From an uncultured Oscillospiraceae bacterium (GTDB lineage: Bacteria > Bacillota > Clostridia > Oscillospirales > Oscillospiraceae), in assembly GCA_910584835.1 (NCBI GenBank), contig CAJUEG010000035.1, positions 1 to 26,449 of the forward strand: a stretch of DNA of 26,449 bases, written 5' to 3'. How positions within the stretch are numbered: position 1 is the first letter of the stretch; every line of letters starts with the position of its first letter. The notes beneath the pieces are model-generated. The model made no database searches and had not been told where the DNA came from. It saw only the letters and a list, made by a program, of their open reading frames with translations. The translations under genes were made by a program, and so were the position numbers. Below, piece by piece: positions 7,280 through 13,833 of this stretch.

Positions 7280-8028
7280 CCAAACGCATCATCCCCTGCC
7301 TGGACGTGCGGGACGGCCGGGTGGTGAAGGGAGTCAATTTTGTGAATATCCGGGACGCGGGCGACCCGGTGGAGCTGGCCAAGTTCTACTCGGACCAGGG
7401 AGCGGACGAGATCGTATTCCTGGACATTACCGCCACCAGCGACGCCCGGGACACCGTGGCCGACGTGGTGGAGCGGACAGCCGCCCAGGTGTTCGTCCCC
7501 CTCACCGTGGGGGGCGGCATCCGCACCCTGGACGACTTTCAGCGGCTGCTGCGGGCGGGGGCGGACAAAATCTCAGTAAACTCTGCGGCTGTAAAGGATG
7601 AAACCTTGATTGCCCGCGCAGCCCGGCGGTTTGGTTCCCAGTGCGTGGTGCTGGCCATTGATGCGCGCCGCCGCCCGGAGGGCTGGTATGAGGTGGTGGT
7701 GGCCGGGGGGCGTACTCCCACCGGAATGGACGCGGTGGAGTGGGCCCGCCGGGGCCAGGCGCTGGGGGCGGGGGAAATTCTGCTCACCTCCATGGACGCG
7801 GACGGAACCAAGTCGGGTTTTGACCTGGAGATGACAAAGGCGGTGACGCAGGCCGTCTCCATCCCGGTGATTGCCTCCGGCGGCTGCGGCAGCCTGGAGC
7901 ATTTCGCCCGGGTATTTGAGGAGACAAACTGCGATGCGGCGCTGGCGGCGTCCCTGTTCCACTTCGGTGAGCTGACGGTGCCCCAGGTAAAAGACTTCCT
8001 GCGGGGCAGGGATATCCCGGTGAGGTAA
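7273..8028 (+). CDS. hisF: Imidazole glycerol phosphate synthase, cyclase subunit
   Basis: HisF uses ammonia from HisH to convert PRFAR into imidazole glycerol phosphate and AICAR. The product is 251 aa from the ATG at 7273. Asp11 in RIIPCLDVRDGRVVKG and the Asp in VVLAIDARR (near residue 130) are the catalytic pair; TVGGGIRTLDD and ASGGCGS are the phosphate loops. The frame is open upstream to 7048, but the extra 75 residues only overlap the kinase gene and match nothing in HisF. GGAGGGGG ends 4 to 5 nt before the chosen ATG. A 36-nt gap separates it from hisI. Confidence 0.96.
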   Translation: MLAKRIIPCLDVRDGRVVKGVNFVNIRDAGDPVELAKFYSDQGADEIVFLDITATSDARDTVADVVERTAAQVFVPLTVGGGIRTLDDFQRLLRAGADKISVNSAAVKDETLIARAARRFGSQCVVLAIDARRRPEGWYEVVVAGGRTPTGMDAVEWARRGQALGAGEILLTSMDADGTKSGFDLEMTKAVTQAVSIPVIASGGCGSLEHFARVFEETNCDAALAASLFHFGELTVPQVKDFLRGRDIPVR

Positions 8029-8064
8029 AAGGGCCGCGGTTTACGATTGACTGGGGGGTAGCGT

Positions 8065-8385
8065 ATGTTTGACCTGAACCTGCTGTTTCAAAAATCAGAG
8101 CTGATCCCGGTGATCGTCCAGGACGCGGACAGCCGGGAGGTGCTCATGCTGGGCTTTACCAACCGGGATGCGGTGGAGCTGACCTTGAAAACAAAAACCG
8201 CCTGGTTCTGGAGCCGAAGCCGCCGGGCGCTGTGGAACAAGGGGGAGACCAGCGGAAATTTTCTCCACGTCAAGGAGATTTTCACCGACTGCGACACCGA
8301 CACGCTGCTGTATCTGTGCGTGCCGGATGGCCCGGCCTGCCACACGGGGGCAAGGAGTTGCTTTTTTAATCAAATCGCGCTATAA
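8065..8385 (+). CDS. hisI: Phosphoribosyl-AMP cyclohydrolase
   Basis: This enzyme opens the purine ring of phosphoribosyl-AMP, the third step of the pathway. The product is 106 aa, the monofunctional form. Visible motifs are TKTAWFWSRSR, LWNKGETSGN, the metal-binding DCDTDTLL, and the zinc-site cysteines in PACHTGARSCF. The preceding AGCGT-spaced run of six Gs serves as ribosome binding site. The stop overlaps the in-frame ATG at 8385, but the hisE start is more likely at 8412. In many bacteria hisI and hisE are fused; here they are separate neighbouring genes. Confidence 0.95.
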   Translation: MFDLNLLFQKSELIPVIVQDADSREVLMLGFTNRDAVELTLKTKTAWFWSRSRRALWNKGETSGNFLHVKEIFTDCDTDTLLYLCVPDGPACHTGARSCFFNQIAL

Positions 8386-8411
8386 TGAAAAGCGTTCAGG
8401 AGGGATATGCT

Positions 8412-8738
8412 ATGGACAGCACGTTGGAGGCACTGTACCAGGTGGTTTTGGACCGCAGGACCCACCCGCAGGAGGGATCGTATACCTGCTACCTGTTTGA
8501 CAAGGGGCTGGACAAGATTCTGAAAAAAGTGGGGGAGGAGTGCGCCGAGACCATTATTGCGGCCAAAAACGATGTGCCCGCCGATACAGTGGGAGAGGTG
8601 TCCGACCTCATTTACCACCTGCTGGTGATGCTGGCGGAAAAGGGCATCCCTGTGAACGATGTGCTGGCGGAGCTGGACCGCCGGGCGCAGAAAATCGGAA
8701 ACCTGAAGAAGATGAAACAGGTGGATAAGGAGAGTTGA
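8412..8738 (+). CDS. hisE: Phosphoribosyl-ATP pyrophosphohydrolase
   Basis: HisE hydrolyses phosphoribosyl-ATP to phosphoribosyl-AMP, the second step. The product is 108 aa, an all-alpha MazG-like fold. The family motifs SYTCYLFDKGLDKI, KKVGEECAETIIAAKN and EVSDLIYHLLVML carry the acidic metal ligands. I chose the ATG at 8412 because AGGAGG lies 8 nt before it; the alternative at 8385, overlapping the hisI stop, adds nine residues not typical of the family. It is the last his gene. Confidence 0.95.
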   Translation: MDSTLEALYQVVLDRRTHPQEGSYTCYLFDKGLDKILKKVGEECAETIIAAKNDVPADTVGEVSDLIYHLLVMLAEKGIPVNDVLAELDRRAQKIGNLKKMKQVDKES

Positions 8739-9463
8739 TGATGGAAGAGCGCAACATGAACCGGTACGATTTTGACAGCAGCTATACGCAGGAGGGGCTG
8801 ACGCTGAACCAGTATGTGGCGCGCACCTTCGGATGGATGTTTGTGGGATTGATGATTACCTTTTTGCTGGCTGCGGCGTTGGCCATGACAGGAGCGGTGA
8901 TCTACCTCTTTGTAAATCCCTATATCCCTGTGGTGCTGCTCATCGCCGAGGTGGCGGTGGTGCTCATTCTGTCCGCCGGCATTTTGAAGCGGTCGGTGGG
9001 CGTCACCCGGATGCTGTTCGCGGTTTACTCTGTCCTTAACGGCGTGGTATTTTCCGCGTACTTCGTGATCTATGATGTGGCCAACCTGGTGGTGATTTTT
9101 GGGCTGACCGCTCTGTTTTTTGGTGCGTTTGCCCTCTATGGGCGGTTCACCAGGACCGATTTGTCCAAACTTCGTCCCCTGCTCATCGGTGGGCTGATCT
9201 TTCTGCTCATTGCGGGACTGCTGACCATGTTCCTCAATCTCAGTTCTATGGAGCGGATCATCTGCATGGTGGGCATTGCGGTATTCCTCTGCTTCACCGC
9301 CTATGATGTGCAGAAGATCAAGGCAAATTATGAGTATTTCTGCGGCGACACGGTGATGCTGCAAAAGGCGGCCATCTACTCCGCACTGCAGCTGTACCTG
9401 GACTTCATCAACCTGTTTCTCTATCTGCTGCGCTTTTTGGGGCGGAACAGAAGCAGCCGATAA
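8738..9463 (+). CDS. Bax inhibitor-1 / YccA family membrane protein
   Basis: The product is 241 aa with about seven hydrophobic segments, the TMBIM/BI-1 layout. Typical features are a soluble N-terminus followed by LNQYVARTFGWMFVGLMITF, a FLCFTAYDVQKIK segment near the C-terminus, and a final LYLDFINLFLYLLRFLG helix. Bacterial members have been described as pH-sensitive calcium leak channels, and others (YccA) interact with FtsH. The ATG at 8738 shares one base with the hisE stop (TGATG); ATG at 8741 is equally possible, and AAGGAG lies 5 to 8 nt upstream. It is the last gene before the operon terminator, so it is probably co-transcribed with the his genes, though a link to histidine is not evident. 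Confidence 0.9.
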   Translation: MMEERNMNRYDFDSSYTQEGLTLNQYVARTFGWMFVGLMITFLLAAALAMTGAVIYLFVNPYIPVVLLIAEVAVVLILSAGILKRSVGVTRMLFAVYSVLNGVVFSAYFVIYDVANLVVIFGLTALFFGAFALYGRFTRTDLSKLRPLLIGGLIFLLIAGLLTMFLNLSSMERIICMVGIAVFLCFTAYDVQKIKANYEYFCGDTVMLQKAAIYSALQLYLDFINLFLYLLRFLGRNRSSR

Positions 9464-9482
9464 TCCGGCACGTGCCATAATG

Positions 9483-9520
9483 AAAAGGGGCTCCGCTTTT
9501 TTAAGCGGCGCCCCTTTTCG
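9483..9520. terminator. Bidirectional intrinsic terminator of the his operon and of the small minus-strand gene
   Basis: AAAAGGGGC (9483-9491) pairs with GCCCCTTTT (9510-9518), and CCGCTT (9493-9498) pairs with AAGCGG (9503-9508) after one mismatch, around a T4 loop. The A-run and T-run on either side let it work in both directions. Confidence 0.88.
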
Positions 9521-9585
9521 GACAAAATAAAAATCGCCCCTTATAAGGACGAGTCAAACCTTAGTACCTTTGAAATTCCGTACAT

Positions 9586-9669
9586 TCAGCGGTCGCTGGG
9601 AACGGTAGTCTCTCCGGCGAAGATCAACTCGTCAATATCAACAGGCACGTTCTGAAAGAGGACCTTCAT
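9586..9669 (-). CDS. Very short gene, 27-aa peptide of unknown function
   Basis: On the minus strand the ATG at 9669 opens 27 codons ending in TGA at 9588-9586. The peptide starts MKVLFQNVPVDIDE and ends in AGETTVPSDR; it is acidic, with no membrane segment and no cysteine. AAGGAGGTG, fully complementary to the 16S rRNA 3' end, lies 6 to 8 nt upstream. An ATG at 9675 abuts that site and is less likely. A consensus promoter lies 32 nt further upstream, and a bidirectional terminator lies 66 nt beyond the stop, so the unit is a complete transcript of about 175 nt. I do not recognise the peptide. It could be a functional small protein, a leader peptide, or the coding part of a dual-function RNA. 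Confidence 0.6.
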   Translation of the reverse strand: MKVLFQNVPVDIDELIFAGETTVPSDR

Positions 9670-9700
9670 TGTCATCACCTCCTTGGTTTTCTTGTTGTGT

Positions 9701-9729
9701 ATTATAGCAATAAAAATTCAGTTTGTAAA
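9701..9729 (-). promoter_or_regulatory. Promoter of the 27-aa minus-strand gene
   Basis: Reading the minus strand, TTTACA (9729-9724) and a perfect TATAAT (9706-9701) are 17 nt apart, and TGC before the -10 makes it an extended -10. The 5' untranslated region is about 25 nt. Confidence 0.82.
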
Positions 9730-9786
9730 GGGGTTTTTGTGAAAAACTTGAAATACCATATACTGTAAGTTCCCCTAAAAAAATGC

Positions 9787-9815
9787 TTGCATTTTTGCCC
9801 GGCGTCTGCTATAAT
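9787..9815 (+). promoter_or_regulatory. Promoter of tRNA-Gly
   Basis: TTGCAT at 9787-9792 and TATAAT at 9810-9815 are 17 nt apart, with TGC directly before the -10 (extended -10). Transcription should start near 9822, a few bases before the mature tRNA. Confidence 0.85.
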
Positions 9816-9827
9816 GCAAAAACAGAT

Positions 9828-9901
9828 GCGGGTGTAGTTCAATGGCAGAATGTCAGCTTCCCAAGCTGAACACGGGGGTTCGATTCCCCTCACCCGCTCC
9901 A
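9828..9901 (+). tRNA. tRNA-Gly, anticodon CCC
   Basis: The 74-nt gene folds as a cloverleaf. The acceptor stem GCGGGTG pairs with CACCCGC; the anticodon stem TCAGC/GCTGA encloses the loop TTCCCAA, giving anticodon CCC (codon GGG); the T arm has GGTTCGATTCC. The discriminator T and an encoded CCA end at 9901. A dedicated GGG reader fits a GC-rich genome. Confidence 0.93.
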
Positions 9902-9906
9902 GTGGA

Positions 9907-9944
9907 CTGGGCATTTTTGATACTAAGGTATCATAAATGCCCAG
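9907..9944 (+). terminator. Hairpin after tRNA-Gly, possible weak terminator or processing signal
   Basis: CTGGGCATTT pairs with AAATGCCCAG, with an inner TGATAC/GTATCA stem, giving about 16 bp. The following bases (CCCTATTTATATTT) are only moderately T-rich, so termination may be partial and allow reading into the methyltransferase gene. Confidence 0.6.
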
Positions 9945-9981
9945 CCCTATTTATATTTACGGGGGATTGGAGGGGACTTGG

Positions 9982-10779
9982 ATGGAACTTCGCGACATTC
10001 AGAAGATTGAGAACGAAGTGGAACAGGTTCAAAGAATCTATGAGGTGTTTGATGAAAACAGGCGCTTAAACCGTTCCAAGGCTGCGCGGGTAGAATTTTT
10101 GACTACGACCTGGTATATTGAACGCTACTTGAAGCCTGGGGACAGAATTTTGGATGTGGGAGCCGGAGCAGGGGAGTACAGCCTCTATTTTGCACGAAAA
10201 GGGTATGACGTCTGCGCCTTAGAGCTGGCGGAGAACAATATCAAGGCGTTTCGTGCGAAGCTGACGCCGGAGGATCACATTGACGTTGCCCAGGGGAACG
10301 CCATGGACCTGAGCCGCTACGCAGACAACAGCTTCGATGCGGTTCTGCTGTTCGGCCCGCTGTACCATTTACATGAAGAAGAGGATAAGCAGCGGTGCAT
10401 CGCGGAGGCGAAGCGGGTTTGCAAAGCCGGCGGAAAGATTTTCTTTGCCTTTATCTCCAATGATTTTGTGATTTTGACGGAGTTTTCCTACAGGCCGGAC
10501 TATTTCATGGTCGGCGAGTATAATAAGGAGACGTTCAAGCTGGACGACTTCCCCTTTGTGTTTCACACGGTGGACGAGTGCCGCAGAATTCTTCGGGAGG
10601 GCGGCGTGCGCGTGCTCCATGAGGTCGCCTCCGACGGTATAAGCGAACTGATGGAAGGTCAAATTAACGCCATGGATGAGGAGAGCTACCAACAGTATCT
10701 GAGGTATCATTTCTACATCTGCGAAAAGCCGGAGTTTCTGGGTATGACAAACCATCTGCTTTTTGTGGGAGAGAATTAG
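9982..10779 (+). CDS. Class I SAM-dependent methyltransferase
   Basis: The product is 265 aa from the ATG at 9982, which has GGAGGGG 6 nt upstream; the frame is open to 9937 but the extra codons run into the tRNA hairpin. Motif I is RILDVGAGAGEYSLYFA (near residues 57-73), the acidic end of strand 2 is in CALEL, and motif IV is DAVLLFGPLYHL. KAGGKIFFAFIS follows as the post-motif strand. This is the Rossmann-like methyltransferase fold; the substrate cannot be told from the sequence. Members of this group are often annotated as methyltransferase domain 11 or 25. It may be read from the tRNA promoter, as I see no clear promoter of its own. Confidence 0.88.
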   Translation: MELRDIQKIENEVEQVQRIYEVFDENRRLNRSKAARVEFLTTTWYIERYLKPGDRILDVGAGAGEYSLYFARKGYDVCALELAENNIKAFRAKLTPEDHIDVAQGNAMDLSRYADNSFDAVLLFGPLYHLHEEEDKQRCIAEAKRVCKAGGKIFFAFISNDFVILTEFSYRPDYFMVGEYNKETFKLDDFPFVFHTVDECRRILREGGVRVLHEVASDGISELMEGQINAMDEESYQQYLRYHFYICEKPEFLGMTNHLLFVGEN

Positions 10780-10833
10780 GGTATTTTTCAAACGGCGCCT
10801 AGACCAAGGCCAGCCATGAAAGAAGGGCGGAGC

Positions 10834-11559
10834 ATGAAAATTCGGTGCGCCTGGGAGCACAATGGAGACGACACGCTGCTGTACGCGGTGAACTGCCCGG
10901 GAGCATACGCGCGGGGGGCAAGCAGGGAGCAGGCGGTGGAGAAGCTGCCGGAAGAACTCAGGTCATATTGGTGGTGGAGCGGCGAGGCGTGCCCTGAGAC
11001 CTTTGAAATTGAGGTCGTCCAGGAAAAGGCCAGCGCACTTCAGATTGCCGACGCCGATTCGGACATTATCTTTGACGGGGAGCGGATGCCGCTGGCGGAG
11101 GAGGAGTACCGGCGGCTGAAGTGTCTGGCGCTGAAGTCCGCGGAGGATTTCCACGCGCTGTACTGCTCCGTGCCGGATAAGGACATGAGCTGCCTGCCGG
11201 AGCGGCGCACATTCTACGGCCCTGTGCCCCGGACGGCCCGGGAGATGTATGAGCACACCAAAAATGTAAACTCCTATTATTTTGGAGAGATCGGCGTGGA
11301 CGCGGATAACGAGGGGACAATTTTTCAGTGCCGCCGGAGGGGTTTTGAGCTTTTGGAGCGCCGCGGCGGGTTTTTAGACGCTCCAGCCGCTGTGGGCAGC
11401 TATGATGAATTGTGGTCGGTCGGAAAGGTGCTGCGGCGGTTTTTGTGGCACGACCGAATTCACGCCAAAGCCATGTACCGAATGGCGGTCAAGACCTTTG
11501 GCAGGTGTGCGGTCAAAAATCCCTTCTTCTTTTCGGACTGCCGGGGGACAACAAAATAA
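10834..11559 (+). CDS. Hypothetical protein with HicB-like N-terminus and DinB-like C-terminus
   Basis: The product is 241 aa from the ATG at 10834; an ATG at 10816 would add six residues, and neither has a convincing ribosome binding site. Residues 1-60 resemble the HicB half-barrel (LLYAVNCPGAYARGAS then REQAVEKLPEELRSY), seen in antitoxins and in stand-alone proteins. The C-terminal part (roughly residues 95-225) looks like a DinB-type four-helix bundle: EHTKNVNSYYFGEIG supplies one His, and WHDRIHAKAMYRMA supplies the paired His of the metal site. No HicA toxin lies nearby. It follows the methyltransferase with a 54-nt gap. The domain calls are from pattern resemblance and remain tentative; the function is unknown. 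Confidence 0.72.
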   Translation: MKIRCAWEHNGDDTLLYAVNCPGAYARGASREQAVEKLPEELRSYWWWSGEACPETFEIEVVQEKASALQIADADSDIIFDGERMPLAEEEYRRLKCLALKSAEDFHALYCSVPDKDMSCLPERRTFYGPVPRTAREMYEHTKNVNSYYFGEIGVDADNEGTIFQCRRRGFELLERRGGFLDAPAAVGSYDELWSVGKVLRRFLWHDRIHAKAMYRMAVKTFGRCAVKNPFFFSDCRGTTK

Positions 11560-11637
11560 CGCTGCAAGCGCATTTATTCTGCCGCTTTAGCGCCAGAACC
11601 CGCCGCCATTCCTCTGCCCAAAACCCCGGGGCGGTTT

Positions 11638-11666
11638 GCATAAAATCCCTGCTCAGGACATACAGT
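11638..11666 (+). promoter_or_regulatory. Possible sigma-E (mother-cell sporulation) promoter of spoIVFA
   Basis: CATACAGT at 11659-11666 fits the sigma-E -10 consensus CATACAnT, and GCATAAAA at 11638-11645 fits its A/T-rich -35, with 13 to 14 nt between. No good sigma-A promoter is visible in the 141-nt gap. The spoIVF operon of Bacillus subtilis is known to be sigma-E-dependent. Confidence 0.6.
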
Positions 11667-11700
11667 AGTGCAGGCTGTGTGGACAAGGAGGGGGTACGGT

Positions 11701-12699
11701 ATGGGCGGCAGAACATCCAGGCCGAGGGCGGCAGGGGGCGGACGGCGGCCCGCCCAGCGGGCGAGAAGGCAGGCGCAGAGCGGCGGCGCGGACCGGGACC
11801 GGCTCAGGCTGATCCAGCTGGCGGTGAGCCTTGCGCTGTTTCTGCTGGTGTATATCGGCCGGGGGGTATTTCCCGCCCAGCTGGAGGCGTGGCGGGCGGC
11901 GGCCGCGGCAAACGTGGACTTCAGGGCCGCCTTTCAGCGCTTTGGGTCCGCCCTCACGCAGGGTGAGCCGGTGCGGGGCGCGCTGGAGACCCTGTGTTAC
12001 ATGCTGCTGGGCGGAGAGGTGGAAGAGGAACTGCCCCCGCCGTCCCAGCCGATGGACATCAGCCCGGAGTATCCTTCCGGCCTGCTGAGCAATGCGCCGG
12101 GAGGCGGGCTGAGCTATCTCAACAGCCACGGCATCCTGGCGGGAACCAGGCCGGAGGAAAAGGGGGACGAGCCTGAGGAAAGCCAGCCGCCATCCGGCCA
12201 GCCGGAGCCTGCCCAGCCGGTTCTGGTGACGGCAGTGGCCCAGGAGTATACGGAGGATGGGGTCAAGCTGCCAAGAAACGTGAGTATGGCGTTTTATGAG
12301 CTGGGGCTGAGTGAAACAGCTGTGCCGGTGATGGGGAGCGCCACGTCCGGCTTCGGCTACCGGGACAGCCCGATTGACGGCGAGAACGAGTTTCATCTGG
12401 CCCTGGATATCGGGGCCGAGGAGGGGACGGAGATCGGCGCGTTTTCCTCCGGCGTGGTGGAATACATTGGTGAAAGCGATGAGTTCGGCAAATACCTGAA
12501 GATCCGCCACGAAAATAACGTCAGCAGCTTTTACGCCCATTGCAGTGAGCTGCTGGTGCACAAAGGAGACGAGGTGGCCTGCGGCCAGACCGTGGCGCTG
12601 GTGGGGCACACCGGAAACGCCACCGGCTCGCACCTTCATTTAACCATAGAAAAAGACAACATCCGCCTGAATCCCGCATACTATGTGGAGTTGCCGTGA
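11701..12699 (+). CDS. spoIVFA: M23-family (LytM) membrane protein, probable SpoIVFA
   Basis: The product is 332 aa from the ATG at 11701, with AGGAGGGGG about 6 nt upstream. An Arg-rich, low-complexity N-terminus (1-36) precedes one membrane helix (37-53). A Pro/Glu-rich linker (around 110-190) leads to a LytM-type domain in the last 120 residues (SGFGYRDSP to LNPAYYVELP). The zinc ligands look complete: HxxxD in FHLALDIG and HxH in GSHLHL. Adjacency to an M50 protease identifies it as SpoIVFA, which holds SpoIVFB inactive in the outer forespore membrane until cleaved. If the metal site is real, it could also have peptidoglycan or peptidase activity; SpoIIQ-like function is the alternative. 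Confidence 0.8.
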   Translation: MGGRTSRPRAAGGGRRPAQRARRQAQSGGADRDRLRLIQLAVSLALFLLVYIGRGVFPAQLEAWRAAAAANVDFRAAFQRFGSALTQGEPVRGALETLCYMLLGGEVEEELPPPSQPMDISPEYPSGLLSNAPGGGLSYLNSHGILAGTRPEEKGDEPEESQPPSGQPEPAQPVLVTAVAQEYTEDGVKLPRNVSMAFYELGLSETAVPVMGSATSGFGYRDSPIDGENEFHLALDIGAEEGTEIGAFSSGVVEYIGESDEFGKYLKIRHENNVSSFYAHCSELLVHKGDEVACGQTVALVGHTGNATGSHLHLTIEKDNIRLNPAYYVELP

Positions 12700-12700
12700 A

Positions 12701-13273
12701 ATGCCCCGGGTGGAGGTAAGCCCCGGTTTTTTGCTTTTGCTGGGCGCCCTGTTCTGGCTGGACGAGGGGGTGGGGCTGCTGCCCTGGGGACTGCTGGCCT
12801 GCGCCATCCATGAGGTGGGGCACATTGTGGCTTCCGCAGTCTGGGGAGGACATGTGAGGGGGCTGTCGCTGACGGTGGTGGGGGCGGAGCTGCGCATCGA
12901 CTACGACGCGCCGCTGTCCTATGGGCAGGACAGCCTGGTGGCGCTGGCGGGTCCCGGAGCCAACCTGATGTTTGGCATGCTGGCGCTGAGCCTTGACTGG
13001 AAGCTGGCCGCGGCGGTGAGTCTGACCATTGGCGCGTTCAACCTGCTGCCCATACCGCCCTTGGACGGGGGGAGGGTCGTGTATGGTCTGCTGGCGGTCC
13101 GGCTGGACACGGACTGGGCGGAGCGGCTGATGACGGCCCTGTCCGGCTGCCTGGTGGGTGTGCTGGCCGGGGTGGGTGCTATGGCCGCCGTCCACTATGG
13201 CAACGCGACCTTGCTGCTCACGGCCTTGTGGCTGCTGGCGGGAGTGCTGCGGCGGGGGAGCGGAGAGGTATAA
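12701..13273 (+). CDS. spoIVFB: Site-2-type M50 metalloprotease, probable SpoIVFB
   Basis: SpoIVFB is the intramembrane protease that cuts pro-sigma-K in the mother cell late in sporulation. The product is 190 aa. The zinc motif HEVGH is at residues 37-41 in a membrane segment, and the third ligand Asp122 is in NLLPIPPLDGGR. LAGPGANLM is a conserved loop. Bacillus subtilis SpoIVFB has a C-terminal CBS domain; here the protein ends soon after the last hydrophobic segment, so none is present. The ATG at 12701 follows the spoIVFA stop by one base; an in-frame ATG at 12683 lies inside spoIVFA without a ribosome binding site. Confidence 0.85.
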   Translation: MPRVEVSPGFLLLLGALFWLDEGVGLLPWGLLACAIHEVGHIVASAVWGGHVRGLSLTVVGAELRIDYDAPLSYGQDSLVALAGPGANLMFGMLALSLDWKLAAAVSLTIGAFNLLPIPPLDGGRVVYGLLAVRLDTDWAERLMTALSGCLVGVLAGVGAMAAVHYGNATLLLTALWLLAGVLRRGSGEV

Positions 13274-13301
13274 ACTTTTGCGCACAAAGCGAAAAAAATC
13301 C

Positions 13302-13330
13302 TTGCAAATCCTGATGAACTGTGATAAACT
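13302..13330 (+). promoter_or_regulatory. Promoter of rplS
   Basis: TTGCAA at 13302-13307 and TAAACT at 13325-13330 are 17 nt apart. The transcript would start near 13337, giving a leader of about 75 nt before rplS. Confidence 0.6.
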
Positions 13331-13336
13331 ACCTTA

Positions 13337-13412
13337 GTCTGAAATAGGGTGGTCCTCTGCGCGGCCAATCGGCTTAGACGCATGAACGCCTGAATCTAGG
13401 AGGAAAGTACAA
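13337..13412 (+). promoter_or_regulatory. Structured 5' leader of rplS (possible L19 leader)
   Basis: By eye, TGGTC (13350-13354) can pair with GGCCA (13363-13367) inside an outer GTCT/AGAC pair (13337-13340 with 13376-13379). An alternative pairing, CTTAGA (13373-13378) with TCTAGG (13395-13400), would cover the start of the ribosome binding site. L19 is known in Firmicutes to be controlled through its own mRNA leader. Whether this sequence matches that family was not tested. Confidence 0.45.
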
Positions 13413-13754
13413 ATGGAACTGTTGAAGCAATTCAGCGAGAAGTACATGAAGGACGAGGCTCCTTCCGTCAACGTGGGCGATACCGTCCGGGTGCACATCC
13501 GGGTCAAGGAAGGCAGCCGTGAGCGTATCCAGGTGTTTGAGGGCACCGTCATCGCCAAGAAGCATGGCGGCGTGGAGGAGAGCTTCACCGTCCGCCGTAT
13601 TTCTTACGGCGTGGGCGTGGAAAAGGTATTCCCCCTGCACGCCCCCACCATTGAAAAGGTGGAGACCATCCGCCGGGGCAAGGTGCGCCGCGCCAAGCTG
13701 TACTACCTGCGTGACCGCGTGGGCAAGGCCGCCAAGGTCAAAGAGGACCTGTAA
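13413..13754 (+). CDS. rplS: 50S ribosomal protein L19
   Basis: The product is 113 aa, normal for bL19, a protein at the interface of the two ribosomal subunits. The conserved core VGDTVRVHIRVKEG, RIQVFEGTVIAKK, FTVRRISYGVGVEKVF and RRAKLYYLRDRVGKAAK is intact. AGGAGGAAA precedes the ATG by 7 nt or so. It is a single-gene transcript: own promoter and leader upstream, and a terminator within 15 nt downstream. In Bacillus subtilis it is likewise close to rbgA (ylqF) and rnhB. Confidence 0.97.
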   Translation: MELLKQFSEKYMKDEAPSVNVGDTVRVHIRVKEGSRERIQVFEGTVIAKKHGGVEESFTVRRISYGVGVEKVFPLHAPTIEKVETIRRGKVRRAKLYYLRDRVGKAAKVKEDL

Positions 13755-13767
13755 GCTGCGTCATAAG

Positions 13768-13796
13768 AAAGGAGCGGGGAACCGCTCCTTTTTTAT
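13768..13796 (+). terminator. Intrinsic terminator of rplS
   Basis: GGAGCGG (13771-13777) pairs with CCGCTCC (13782-13788) around GGAA, extended by AAA/TTT, and is followed by a T-run. Confidence 0.92.
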
Positions 13797-13833
13797 TCAA
13801 CTTGCCGCTGACTGATAAAAGGAGGCCGGGCTG

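Noticed and set aside
9541..9585. A 14-codon frame starting right after the 27-aa gene on the minus strand (TGAATG)
   Set aside because: It has no ribosome binding site of its own and is very short; coupling is possible but nothing else supports it.
11412..11966. A 184-codon frame across the gap before spoIVFA
   Set aside because: It overlaps the end of the preceding gene and much of spoIVFA in another frame and has no recognisable content. The gap itself carries the candidate sigma-E promoter.
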